A stretch of DNA of 64,000 nucleotides from an uncultured Aquimarina sp. (GTDB taxonomy: Bacteria > Bacteroidota > Bacteroidia > Flavobacteriales > Flavobacteriaceae): assembly GCA_947493035.1 (NCBI GenBank), contig CANLOW010000001.1, forward strand, positions 1-64,000, read 5' to 3'. Below, piece by piece: positions 8,406 through 16,551 of this stretch (positions within the stretch are counted from its first letter, which is position 1; each line of letters opens with the position of its first letter). Position numbers and translations under genes: made by a program. Below the pieces are notes generated by a model. It saw only the letters and a program-made list of their open reading frames with translations, did not search any database and was not told the origin of the DNA.

Positions 8406-9269
8406 ATGAAACACTTTTACTTAATTAATCTTTTCTTATTCTTTAATTCCATAATACTAGCTTCTAACTTCGGTAATCTTAGTTACGGGTATGCTATTAA
8501 TATTGCCGGAAAACAACGTATGTTAAGTCAGCGTATTTCGAAAACAGCATTATTGAAAGCTAATCATATGGGATCGGTAGAACTTGACCTTGACCTAGAA
8601 GCCAGCATCACCTTATTCGAAGCTAATCACAAAACACTTTACCGAAACGCTGCAAAAACGGATGAGAGGTTTACAAAACTTTTAAATCAGAGTTTCGAAA
8701 ATTGGAAGATTTTCAAAGAAACAGTTTCCAAATTTGATGGAGGTGATATGATATCATTATTAAGTAAATCAAAAGCATTATTAAATGATTGCCAAAAATT
8801 CGTTATTGAATTAGAAGCTGAAGCAAATTTTGCTTCTGAAGAGTTTAGTGCCACAGAAGATCTTATTCTTCAAACATCAACTATCAACATTTCGGGAGAA
8901 CAACGTATGCTTTGTCAAAAATACAGTTTGTATTTCTTAGCTTCTGAGCTTTATGGAATGCAGAGTGTTTTCAAAAAAGATCTTAGTAAATTAAGGCAAG
9001 AGCAACGCGATGATTTATCATTTTTAATTTTTAACAGCCTTAATAATGATAAAATAGAAGAGCACTTTATGGAAGTGACTATGCTATTTGAATTACTTGA
9101 CAAATACACTTCAATGCATTCGGATATGTCGCTACTAAAAGTCGTTAGTTTTTGTGACCGTATCAGTAATCTATATGATGAGATTACCAACAACTACACT
9201 AAATTATACGAAGATATTAACTCACCTAAAAACAAAAAATTCTCTTCATTAACATCTACAAACAAGTAA
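8406..9269 (+). CDS. Secreted protein with two PilJ-type (methyl-accepting transducer N-terminal) domains, copy A
   Basis: The 287-residue protein has a signal peptide (residues 1-19) and then two related helical domains. The first begins INIAGKQRMLSQRISKTALL (31-50). The second begins with an INISGEQRMLCQK motif near 160-172. The R-M-L-x-Q-(R/K) motif is the hallmark of the PilJ/NarX-like sensing domain. No membrane segment, HAMP or signalling domain follows, so it is not itself a chemoreceptor; it is a free periplasmic or exported ligand-binding candidate. A 287-residue paralogue sits at 10077, with a DUF2237 gene between them. The block LIFNSLNND.IE near residues 205-216 is almost identical in both. 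The ligand is unknown; nitrate or nitrite sensing is known for distant NarX relatives only. Confidence 0.75.
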   Translation: MKHFYLINLFLFFNSIILASNFGNLSYGYAINIAGKQRMLSQRISKTALLKANHMGSVELDLDLEASITLFEANHKTLYRNAAKTDERFTKLLNQSFENWKIFKETVSKFDGGDMISLLSKSKALLNDCQKFVIELEAEANFASEEFSATEDLILQTSTINISGEQRMLCQKYSLYFLASELYGMQSVFKKDLSKLRQEQRDDLSFLIFNSLNNDKIEEHFMEVTMLFELLDKYTSMHSDMSLLKVVSFCDRISNLYDEITNNYTKLYEDINSPKNKKFSSLTSTNK

Positions 9270-9402
9270 ATTATCCAAAGGAATTACAGCTTTAGTATTT
9301 CTTATAAAATTTTGTTTTCTCTTAAGGCAACGATTTCTCAAACTAACTACTATATTTAACAATGAAGTTGTTAGTTTTTTCGTGTTATTAAGTTCATTAA
9401 AA

Positions 9403-9780
9403 ATGTCGTCACAAGATCTTACTCATAAAAATGTATTCGGAAATCCCCTTATTCCTTGCTGCTACGAACCCTTGACGGGTTTCTTTAGAGATGGGTATTG
9501 CCGAACTGATGAAATGGATAGAGGTACACATGTGGTATGTGCTGTAATGACTAAAGAATTTCTTGATTATACGAAAAATTGTGGTAATAACCTCTGCACT
9601 CCAATACCCCTATACAATTTCCCTGGACTTCAAGCAGGAGATAAATGGTGCCTTTGCATTTCAAGATGGATCGAAGCTGAAAAAGCGGGATTTGCTCCAT
9701 TAATAGTACTTGAAGCCACAGATGAATCTACATTAGATTATATAAATATGGATACTCTACTGAAGTATGCCAAAAAATAG
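9403..9780 (+). CDS. DUF2237 family protein
   Basis: The 125-residue soluble protein matches the DUF2237 family in length and motifs: VFGNPLIPCCYEPLTGFFRDGYC near the start of the domain (split here as IPCCYEP and FFRDGYCRTD), then CAVMTKEFLDYTK, CTPIPLYNFPGL, and WCLCISRW near the middle. It is rich in conserved cysteines (IPCCYEP, GYC, NCGNNLC, WCLC), which would suit metal or redox chemistry, but the family has no established function. The start is the ATG at 9403; a GTG at 9382 would add seven unconserved residues. It sits between the two PilJ-like paralogues, about 130 and 300 bases from them, on the same strand. Confidence 0.85.
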   Translation: MSSQDLTHKNVFGNPLIPCCYEPLTGFFRDGYCRTDEMDRGTHVVCAVMTKEFLDYTKNCGNNLCTPIPLYNFPGLQAGDKWCLCISRWIEAEKAGFAPLIVLEATDESTLDYINMDTLLKYAKK

Positions 9781-10026
9781 TGTTATTAATTATTTAAATT
9801 TCTTAATAAGCTATTCTCCCCTTATAAATCAATTGACTCAATATTGTCATTAATACTCGGCTTAGACATAAGAAATAAATACCGATATGTTTTTAAGCCA
9901 ATATACTTCTACAAAATCTTGAGATACAAATCTCAATTAAGCTTGATTTGATCTAAAAACTAAACATTTTCATCATTAATGAATCACTTATAAAACACTT
10001 ATGTCTTAATTTTAAGTTAAATTTTG

Positions 10027-10034
10027 TATTTTTG
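10027..10034 (+). promoter_or_regulatory. -7 element TATTTTTG before the second PilJ-like gene
   Basis: TATTTTTG matches the Bacteroidota TAnnTTTG consensus and lies 43 bases before the start codon at 10077. No exact TTG occurs 19-21 bases upstream, so only the -7 half is supported. It suggests that the gene has its own promoter rather than being read only from the DUF2237 gene. Confidence 0.4.
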
Positions 10035-10076
10035 AGTACACAAATATCTGTTTTTCAGCTTTTTAAGCATTAAACC

Positions 10077-10940
10077 ATGAGTAGATCTTTATTTTTTATC
10101 AGTGTATTATTTTGCTCTTTAGGATGCTTTCCTAACACTTCTTTTGGAACTATTTCTTATGGAGAAGCTGTATATATTTCAAGTCAACAAAGCATTCTTA
10201 TACAACGCATGACAAAGATGTTACTACTTGAACAAAAAAGTTCGAAACCATTAACAACAAAAAAAGAATTTGATTTAGGTTATGCTAAATTTGAAACAAA
10301 TCTTTACACGCTGAAGAATAATTCGGAAGGGACTACGACTAAAATAAAATTTTCTCTTAGACAAGTTCATAAGAAATGGAACCTTTACAAACAGCTTCAG
10401 CATAGTAAAAGCTCTCCTTTAAAAATTTTAGATTATACTCAGCAGATCATCCAAGAGTGTGAATTATTAACTAAGAATATTGAAAGAGCCTCTATTCTTT
10501 TTACTGAAGACCAAAATGCATTGATATTAAAAAAAGATCAAGAAGTTACTATTGAAATCGCTAGTAGGCAGTCGATGCTTTCACAACAATTGGCTGTATA
10601 TTTTTTAGCTTGCGAATTAAGACCTAACATGAAATATTTATGTCAAGAAATAGAGCAAATTCGAACACAACAAAAAAATGATTTAGAATCACTTATTTTC
10701 AACAGCTTGAACAACGATGAAATCGAAGATAATTTTAGTATTGTAACAGCATTGTTCGAAAATCTAGATTTCTATGTTGCAGACAACTTTAATAAGTCAT
10801 TAAGCTATCACAAAATCGTACAATTTTCTAATGAAATAAGTAATGTGTACAATAAAATCACAGAACAATATTTAGACCTATATGGCTCCATTACTATGTT
10901 TTCTTATGTCACCAAACATCAAATACAGATTCCTAGATAA
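10077..10940 (+). CDS. Secreted protein with two PilJ-type domains, diverged copy B
   Basis: This is a paralogue of the protein at 8406 with the same length of 287 residues, the same signal peptide plus two-domain layout and the same strand. The PilJ motifs are eroded: SQQSILIQR (36-44) and SRQSMLSQQ (about 163-171) replace GKQRMLSQR and GEQRMLCQK. In contrast, a C-terminal block near residues 203-235 (LIFNSLNNDEIED, then VTALFENLD) is nearly identical to copy A, so that part is under the strongest constraint. There is no membrane or signalling domain. A cysteine in LGCF near residue 17 could mimic a lipobox, so lipoprotein anchoring cannot be excluded. Function is unknown; copies A and B may bind different ligands or form a heterodimer. 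Confidence 0.7.
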   Translation: MSRSLFFISVLFCSLGCFPNTSFGTISYGEAVYISSQQSILIQRMTKMLLLEQKSSKPLTTKKEFDLGYAKFETNLYTLKNNSEGTTTKIKFSLRQVHKKWNLYKQLQHSKSSPLKILDYTQQIIQECELLTKNIERASILFTEDQNALILKKDQEVTIEIASRQSMLSQQLAVYFLACELRPNMKYLCQEIEQIRTQQKNDLESLIFNSLNNDEIEDNFSIVTALFENLDFYVADNFNKSLSYHKIVQFSNEISNVYNKITEQYLDLYGSITMFSYVTKHQIQIPR

Positions 10941-11346
10941 CGATAAGTATATAATTCTACTGATTTTACTTTCTATTTTCACCTACGATAAACAAATCAA
11001 AGTCTATTACAGGTAAGTTGCTACTTTAAATTCTCCATTAAACAAAAAGTAATATTCTATTTTTTTAAAAATCAAATACGAATAACTGGAACTAGATCTA
11101 AGATCGAATTTATTTATTCCTCATAAAATATAATACCTAACTTCTTATACTAACCTTGAGGTATTATTGGCATTAAACATAGAATATCACCAATAATTAG
11201 ATTTCATTTTCCCCTATCTTCAAAATAACTATAGAGGTTACTAATCTACATTATAAATTTTTTCGATACATATTCTTTCACAAATAAAAGTTAAACACTT
11301 TAATTTGATAGTAATACTATTAAATTTGTTTGTGAAACAATAAGAC
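10941..11346. other. Intergenic region before the export operon
   Basis: There is no gene in these 406 bases. TAAATTTG at 11321-11328 is a good -7 element 18 bases before the start codon of the TetR-type gene, with TTTG at 11304-11307 a little close for a -33 element. No long palindrome that would clearly be a TetR operator was seen. The rest is A/T-rich. Confidence 0.4.
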
Positions 11347-12018
11347 ATGCAAGATTTACCCTTAAAGATATCGATAGAAACCAACCTCTATCTAAAAAAT
11401 CCTGAAAGTTCAGACCTTGGTCAACGCATTATTACCAATAGTATCGAACTAATCAGTGATATAGGTTTTGAGTCTTTTACATTTAAAAAACTTGGGCAAC
11501 ACATTAGCTCAAACGAAAGTTCTATATACCGATATTTTGAAAGTAAACATATGTTACTCCTTTATCTTATTTCATGGTATTGGTCTTGGGTTGAATACCG
11601 TTTAGCTTTTGCCATTTCTAACATTTCAAACCCTAAAGATCGCCTTCAAATAGCTTTAAAGATTGTCACTAAAAAAGTCGAAGAAGATTTTGCCTTTACG
11701 TATATCAACGAAGTGAAATTATTCAAAATTATTATCGACGAAGGGTCAAAAGCATATTATACAAAAGAAGTTGATAAAGAAAATGCTATGGGGTTTTTTA
11801 AGCCTTATAAACGTTTAGTAAAACGTATTAGTGATCTCGTAATTGAAGTAAACCCTTCATTTCCTTACCCCAGTATGTTGATATCAACTGTTATAGAAGG
11901 CACAAGGAAACAACGCTATTTTCAAGAGCATATTCCTGCTTTAAGTGATTTTGATGACCAGGATGATAATGTAGCTAGCTTCTTCGAATCACTAGTATTT
12001 AATAGTTTAAAACCATAA
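11347..12018 (+). CDS. TetR/AcrR-family transcriptional regulator
   Basis: The N-terminal helix-turn-helix (about residues 20-70) reads IITNSIELISDIGFESFTFK then an SSIYRYFESK motif, where YRYF is the typical recognition-helix end of TetR proteins. The C-terminal part (80-220) is helical, of the size of a ligand-binding domain. At 223 residues the length is normal. It is the first gene of a tight operon: 3 bases separate it from the ABC gene, followed by HlyD and TolC genes. By analogy with such operons it probably represses its own pump genes until an unknown ligand binds. Confidence 0.9.
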   Translation: MQDLPLKISIETNLYLKNPESSDLGQRIITNSIELISDIGFESFTFKKLGQHISSNESSIYRYFESKHMLLLYLISWYWSWVEYRLAFAISNISNPKDRLQIALKIVTKKVEEDFAFTYINEVKLFKIIIDEGSKAYYTKEVDKENAMGFFKPYKRLVKRISDLVIEVNPSFPYPSMLISTVIEGTRKQRYFQEHIPALSDFDDQDDNVASFFESLVFNSLKP

Positions 12019-12021
12019 TAG

Positions 12022-13683
12022 ATGAGTGAAAAAAAATTAAATCCTTGGTCTAGGTTCATCAACCTATTAAGCCTCGAAAAAAAGGATATTAAACAGATCA
12101 TATACTACTCTATTTTTGCAGGGTTTGTCTCACTGACACTTCCTTTAGGAATACAAGCTATCATTAACCTAATACAAAGCGCCCAAGTATCTACTTCATG
12201 GATCGTTTTGGTAGCTATTGTTACGCTTGGAGTAGCTTTTCAAGGAATATTACAATTCATGCAAATTCGAATTATCGAAAATATTCAACAAAAGATATTT
12301 TTTAGAGCTTCTTTTGAATTTACATATCGCTTCCCTAAAATCAAATTAAGTGAGCTTAGAAATGAATACCCGCCCGAATTAGCGAATCGCTTTTTCGATA
12401 CGTTAACCGTTCAAAAAGTACTTCCCAAATTAATTATAGAATTTCCGACAGCATTTTTACAAATCGTGTTTGGACTTATTTTACTTTCTTTCTATCATCC
12501 GTTCTTTATTCTATATGGTGCTTTATTAATACTATTGATATACATCGTATATAAATACACAGCAAAGAAAGGGCTTGACACTAGTCTGAAGGAGTCGAAA
12601 ATGAAATACCAAGTAGCACACTGGATTCAACAAATTGCAAGGTCACAAATAGGGTTTAAGATTTCAGGTAAAACAAGCTTAGGAATGGATCGCAATGATG
12701 AGCTTACAACTAACTATCTAGATGCACGCGAAAGTCATTTCGAGGTTTTAAAAAATCAATTCATTCAACTCATCGTATTTAAAGTATTAGTTACTCTTGG
12801 GCTACTTGTTATAGGGGGAATATTAGTTATTAGACAACAAATTAATATAGGTCAATTCGTTGCTTCTGAAATTATTATTCTTACAGTAATCAGTTCTGTA
12901 GAAAAATTAATATCTGGACTAGAATCTTTCTATGATGCTCTTACGTCTTTAGAAAAAATTGGACAGGTTGTAGATAAAGAATTAGAACCAAGAACAGGAG
13001 CTAATCTATATGAGGTTCAAGAAAAATTGAATGTAGAAATTGATGAAATTGAAATCGATTCAGATAAAGGATTCCCACTTCTCAAGGGTATATCATTAAA
13101 CATTCCACAAGGAACACGAATTTTAATTGATGGGGCATCTGGAGCTGGAAAAACAACTTTTCTTAAATTAATTGCAGGTGTAGAAACACCTACTAAGGGT
13201 ACTATTTATGCCAATGACATTGCACTGCCTACTGTTTCCCTTAATGATTATCGTTCCTCTGTTGGATTAGTATTACCTACGCAAACTCCTTTTGAGGGAA
13301 CAATTTTAGAAAACATAACACTTGGACGAAAAGATATCAGTCAAGAACAACTTCATGAGGTATTAACAAACCTGTCACTACTCAGCTTTATTAAAAAACA
13401 ACCCGAAGGAATTAATACTTGTATCTACCCTGAAGATCTATCCATACCTTATAGTATCACAAAAAAAATACTGTTAGCAAGAGCATTAATTCATCAACCA
13501 AAATTATTGCTATTAAATCACCCTATTGAATATTTTGATGCATCATGCGCAAGGCAAGTTGTAAAATATTTAACAGATGATAAACATGATTGGAGTATTG
13601 TAATTATTAGTAAAAATAACTTATGGCGCGATAACAATTTTGTTGAATATGGAATGCAAAACGGAACATTGATTAAAAAATAA
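12022..13683 (+). CDS. ABC exporter (membrane + ATPase domains) with degenerate nucleotide-binding motifs
   Basis: Residues 1-310 form the membrane domain of a type IV exporter with about six helices. Residues 325-553 form the ATPase domain. Walker A is intact (GASGAGKTT, 371-379). Other motifs are not: LSGGQ is replaced by IPYSI (475-479), Walker B Asp is Asn499 and the catalytic Glu is His500 (KLLLLNHP), the H-loop His is Lys531, and the Q-loop Gln appears to be Pro. No C39 peptidase domain is present. It is flanked by TetR and HlyD genes (3 and 6 base gaps) and is part of a HlyD/TolC export system. Either it binds but does not efficiently hydrolyse ATP, or it depends on an unseen partner. 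Confidence 0.88.
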   Translation: MSEKKLNPWSRFINLLSLEKKDIKQIIYYSIFAGFVSLTLPLGIQAIINLIQSAQVSTSWIVLVAIVTLGVAFQGILQFMQIRIIENIQQKIFFRASFEFTYRFPKIKLSELRNEYPPELANRFFDTLTVQKVLPKLIIEFPTAFLQIVFGLILLSFYHPFFILYGALLILLIYIVYKYTAKKGLDTSLKESKMKYQVAHWIQQIARSQIGFKISGKTSLGMDRNDELTTNYLDARESHFEVLKNQFIQLIVFKVLVTLGLLVIGGILVIRQQINIGQFVASEIIILTVISSVEKLISGLESFYDALTSLEKIGQVVDKELEPRTGANLYEVQEKLNVEIDEIEIDSDKGFPLLKGISLNIPQGTRILIDGASGAGKTTFLKLIAGVETPTKGTIYANDIALPTVSLNDYRSSVGLVLPTQTPFEGTILENITLGRKDISQEQLHEVLTNLSLLSFIKKQPEGINTCIYPEDLSIPYSITKKILLARALIHQPKLLLLNHPIEYFDASCARQVVKYLTDDKHDWSIVIISKNNLWRDNNFVEYGMQNGTLIKK

Positions 13684-13689
13684 TAGGCC

Positions 13690-15069
13690 ATGCTAAATAT
13701 ATCTACCGAAAAATTAAACAAAAAAGTAGACCTTAGTAAATATAAGGCCTACAAGAATTTAAAAGCTTCTGAAAATTACCCAAAGTTCAACTTGTTCTTG
13801 AAAATTTTCACTGTTATTGCTATTATAGCCATGTTTTTACCTTGGACTCAGAATGTAACAGGTAAGGGATATGTAACCACATTGAGTCCTACCAGTAGGC
13901 CTCAAAATATCCAATCTGCTATACCTGGCCGCATCGAAAAATGGTACATCCGTGAAGGTGATTTTGTTGACAAAGGAGATACACTAATGTTTATTTCTGA
14001 GATTAAGAATGCATATCAAGACCCCAATTTAGTAGCTAGGGTTGAACAACAACGAAATGCTAAAAACAGCTCGGTGAATGCATATCAAGACAAAATAAAT
14101 GCTTTAGCTAATCAAATTAGAGCTCTTAAACAAGAGCAAGGCTTAAAACTAAATCAAGCTAAGAATAAATTACAACAAGCCCAGCTTTTAGTAAAAAGTG
14201 ACAGTATCGAATTAGAAGCTGCTAAAACAAATTTCACTATAGCGGAAAGACAATTTCAACGAATTGAAAGTCTTCATCAAGAAGGTTTAAAGTCTTTAAC
14301 TGACTTGGAAACTAAACGAGTAAAATTTCAAGAAACTCAAGCTAAATTAATTGGAAAGAAAAATAAATTACTTTCCAGTAAAAACAAAGTAATTAACGCT
14401 AACATAGAAATCACTCGTACACGCACCGAGTACAACAATAAAATAGCCAAAGCTACAAGTGATCGCTCTACAGCTCAGTCTAGTCGATTTGAAAGTGAAG
14501 CACAAGTTGCGAAGCTTGAAAACACACTATCAAATTATCAAATCCGTTCTGGTTTACATTATATCACCGCACCACAAAGTGGATATGTTAATCAAGCACT
14601 TATCGAAGGTATTGGTGCTACTTTCAAGGAAGGCGAAAAACTGATCACTATTATGCCCATAGAAAACGATCTGGGTGTAGAAACTTTCATCAACCCAATG
14701 GACTTACCATTGATTCATAAAGGAGAAAAAGTGCGACTACAGTTTGATGGGTGGCCAGCTATTTTCTTCAGCGGGTGGCCAAATACTGCTTACGGAACTT
14801 TTGGCGGAGAAATTGTAGCTGTAGAACGCAGTGTCAATAAAAATGGGAAATTTCGTGTCTTAATTGCTCCTGATAAAGACAATAACCATGTTTGGCCCAA
14901 AAATTTAAGAGCAGGAGCTGGTGCTTATGCATTTGCTCTCTTAAACGATGTACCTATCTGGTATGAGATTTGGAGAAAATTAAATGGATTCCCCCCTAAT
15001 TATTATACTCCTGAAACTAAAAAAGTAAATAAGATCGAGAAATCTAAATTCAAAATAAAAGTAAAATAA
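13690..15069 (+). CDS. HlyD-family membrane fusion protein
   Basis: This is the periplasmic adaptor of a tripartite exporter. A single membrane helix lies at about 36-54 (IFTVIAIIAMFLPW). Residues 75-110 form the first half of a lipoyl-like domain (IPGRIEKWYIREGDFVDKGD). A long alpha-helical coiled coil occupies about 115-290. The second lipoyl half and beta-barrel follow (ITAPQSGYVNQ). The C-terminus is basic and lysine rich. The gene begins 6 bases after the ABC gene, and its stop overlaps the TolC start by one base, so ABC, HlyD and TolC are translationally coupled. It links the inner-membrane exporter to the TolC channel. Confidence 0.92.
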   Translation: MLNISTEKLNKKVDLSKYKAYKNLKASENYPKFNLFLKIFTVIAIIAMFLPWTQNVTGKGYVTTLSPTSRPQNIQSAIPGRIEKWYIREGDFVDKGDTLMFISEIKNAYQDPNLVARVEQQRNAKNSSVNAYQDKINALANQIRALKQEQGLKLNQAKNKLQQAQLLVKSDSIELEAAKTNFTIAERQFQRIESLHQEGLKSLTDLETKRVKFQETQAKLIGKKNKLLSSKNKVINANIEITRTRTEYNNKIAKATSDRSTAQSSRFESEAQVAKLENTLSNYQIRSGLHYITAPQSGYVNQALIEGIGATFKEGEKLITIMPIENDLGVETFINPMDLPLIHKGEKVRLQFDGWPAIFFSGWPNTAYGTFGGEIVAVERSVNKNGKFRVLIAPDKDNNHVWPKNLRAGAGAYAFALLNDVPIWYEIWRKLNGFPPNYYTPETKKVNKIEKSKFKIKVK

Positions 15070-16448
15070 TGAAGTACTTCCTAGCTTTTCTTTTATTGTG
15101 TTCACATTGGCTACAAGCTCAAAATGATACTATTCTTTCTTTTGAAGAGTACATTAACTATGTAAAACAGTTTCATCCATTAGCAAAACAAGCCCAATTA
15201 AAAATTGAACAAGGGAAAGCCGAAGTTCGAAAAGCGAAAGGGGCTTTTGACCCTAAACTTGAAAGCTCTTATCAAGAAAAGGATTTTAAGAAAATTGACT
15301 ATTATGATATTCTAGATGTTAAATTAAAAATCCCCACTTGGTTTGGTATTGATTTAACTGCCGGTTTTGAAAAAAATAGTGGCACATTTCTTAATCAAGA
15401 ACGTAATGTCCCTAAAGAAGGTTTATTTAATGCTGGTGCAACTGTCGATGTCTTTGGGCTTTGGATTAACAAACGAATTACCACTTTAAAGAAAGCTAAA
15501 ATCGTTGCCGAACAAAGAGGTATAGAGTATCAATTACTTTTAAACGAAGTGGTTTTCAATGCAGCAAACGCCTATTTCACTTGGAAGAATGCTTATGAAA
15601 ATCGATTATTATATCAACGTTTTTCCAATACTGCCGCTACACGTTTTAAAGGCATCAAAGCCTCAGTAGCCATAGGTGACAAAGCGGCTATTGATAGTGT
15701 TGAAGCTAAAATAGCTGTTCAAAATCGCCAAATTGCTTTAAAGCAAGCTGAAATAGATTATCAGAAAGCGCGACTAGATATGGAGACCTACTTATGGACT
15801 GAAGATGAAATTCCTTTACAAACTCAAGATCAAATTGCTCCAGAAACTATACTGAACACTAATACTGATGCTATTTTTAGACTTCCTAACTCTAGTTTAG
15901 AACTACAACAGTTCATTAGTACGCACCCTAAACTAGCTTTACTTAATACAAAAGCTAAATCACTTCGCATCGAAAAACAATTAAAAGTGCGAGAATTGTT
16001 ACCTAAACTGAAAGTTAAGTACAATTTCATTAATCCTGATGTAGATGACTTTGATAGATATAATACTAAAGAATTTAAAACCGGTTTTACTTTTGCCTAC
16101 CCTCTATTTTTAAGAAAGGAAAGAGCAGCTTTAAAATTAAATAGCATCAAACGAGAATCTTTAGATTTTGAGACCAAATCAACCTCACTTCAATTAACTA
16201 ATAAACTAAATGCGTTAGCTGGTAATGTAGGTATCTACAAAGAACAATTAGGCCTAATAGAAGACGCCGTCATCAATTACCAAACGCTCTTAAAAGCAGA
16301 AGAGCGAAAATTTGAAATAGGAGAAAGTTCTTTGTTTTTAATTAATTCGCGTGAGCAAAAACTAATCAATGCGCAACTGAAAAAAAACAGTGTAGATTTC
16401 AAACTAAATGCTACAAAAGCACTTTTATATAATGGATTAGGACTTTAA
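15069..16448 (+). CDS. TolC-family outer-membrane channel
   Basis: A signal peptide (1-19, ending QAQ) is followed by the long helical hairpins of a TolC-like channel: QFHPLAKQAQLKIEQGKAEV at about 33-52 is a typical first repeat, and HPKLALLNTKAKSLRIEKQ near 280-300 is the second. It has 459 residues, which is normal. It ends the TetR-ABC-HlyD operon and would form the outer-membrane exit duct. The substrate is unknown; the system could export a small molecule or a peptide. A second unrelated TolC gene lies at 22787. Confidence 0.93.
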   Translation: MKYFLAFLLLCSHWLQAQNDTILSFEEYINYVKQFHPLAKQAQLKIEQGKAEVRKAKGAFDPKLESSYQEKDFKKIDYYDILDVKLKIPTWFGIDLTAGFEKNSGTFLNQERNVPKEGLFNAGATVDVFGLWINKRITTLKKAKIVAEQRGIEYQLLLNEVVFNAANAYFTWKNAYENRLLYQRFSNTAATRFKGIKASVAIGDKAAIDSVEAKIAVQNRQIALKQAEIDYQKARLDMETYLWTEDEIPLQTQDQIAPETILNTNTDAIFRLPNSSLELQQFISTHPKLALLNTKAKSLRIEKQLKVRELLPKLKVKYNFINPDVDDFDRYNTKEFKTGFTFAYPLFLRKERAALKLNSIKRESLDFETKSTSLQLTNKLNALAGNVGIYKEQLGLIEDAVINYQTLLKAEERKFEIGESSLFLINSREQKLINAQLKKNSVDFKLNATKALLYNGLGL

Positions 16449-16551
16449 AACGTCTTTATTAATTCTCTCATCTCTTTTTAGCATAATAGCTTTAGACATT
16501 CAAGTCTAGTTCCTCTATTATTTATATTTTTATATCGCTTAATCTAAAGTT

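Noticed and set aside
8406-10940. The PilJ-domain proteins as chemoreceptors
   Set aside because: There is no membrane helix after the signal peptide, no HAMP and no methyl-accepting domain.
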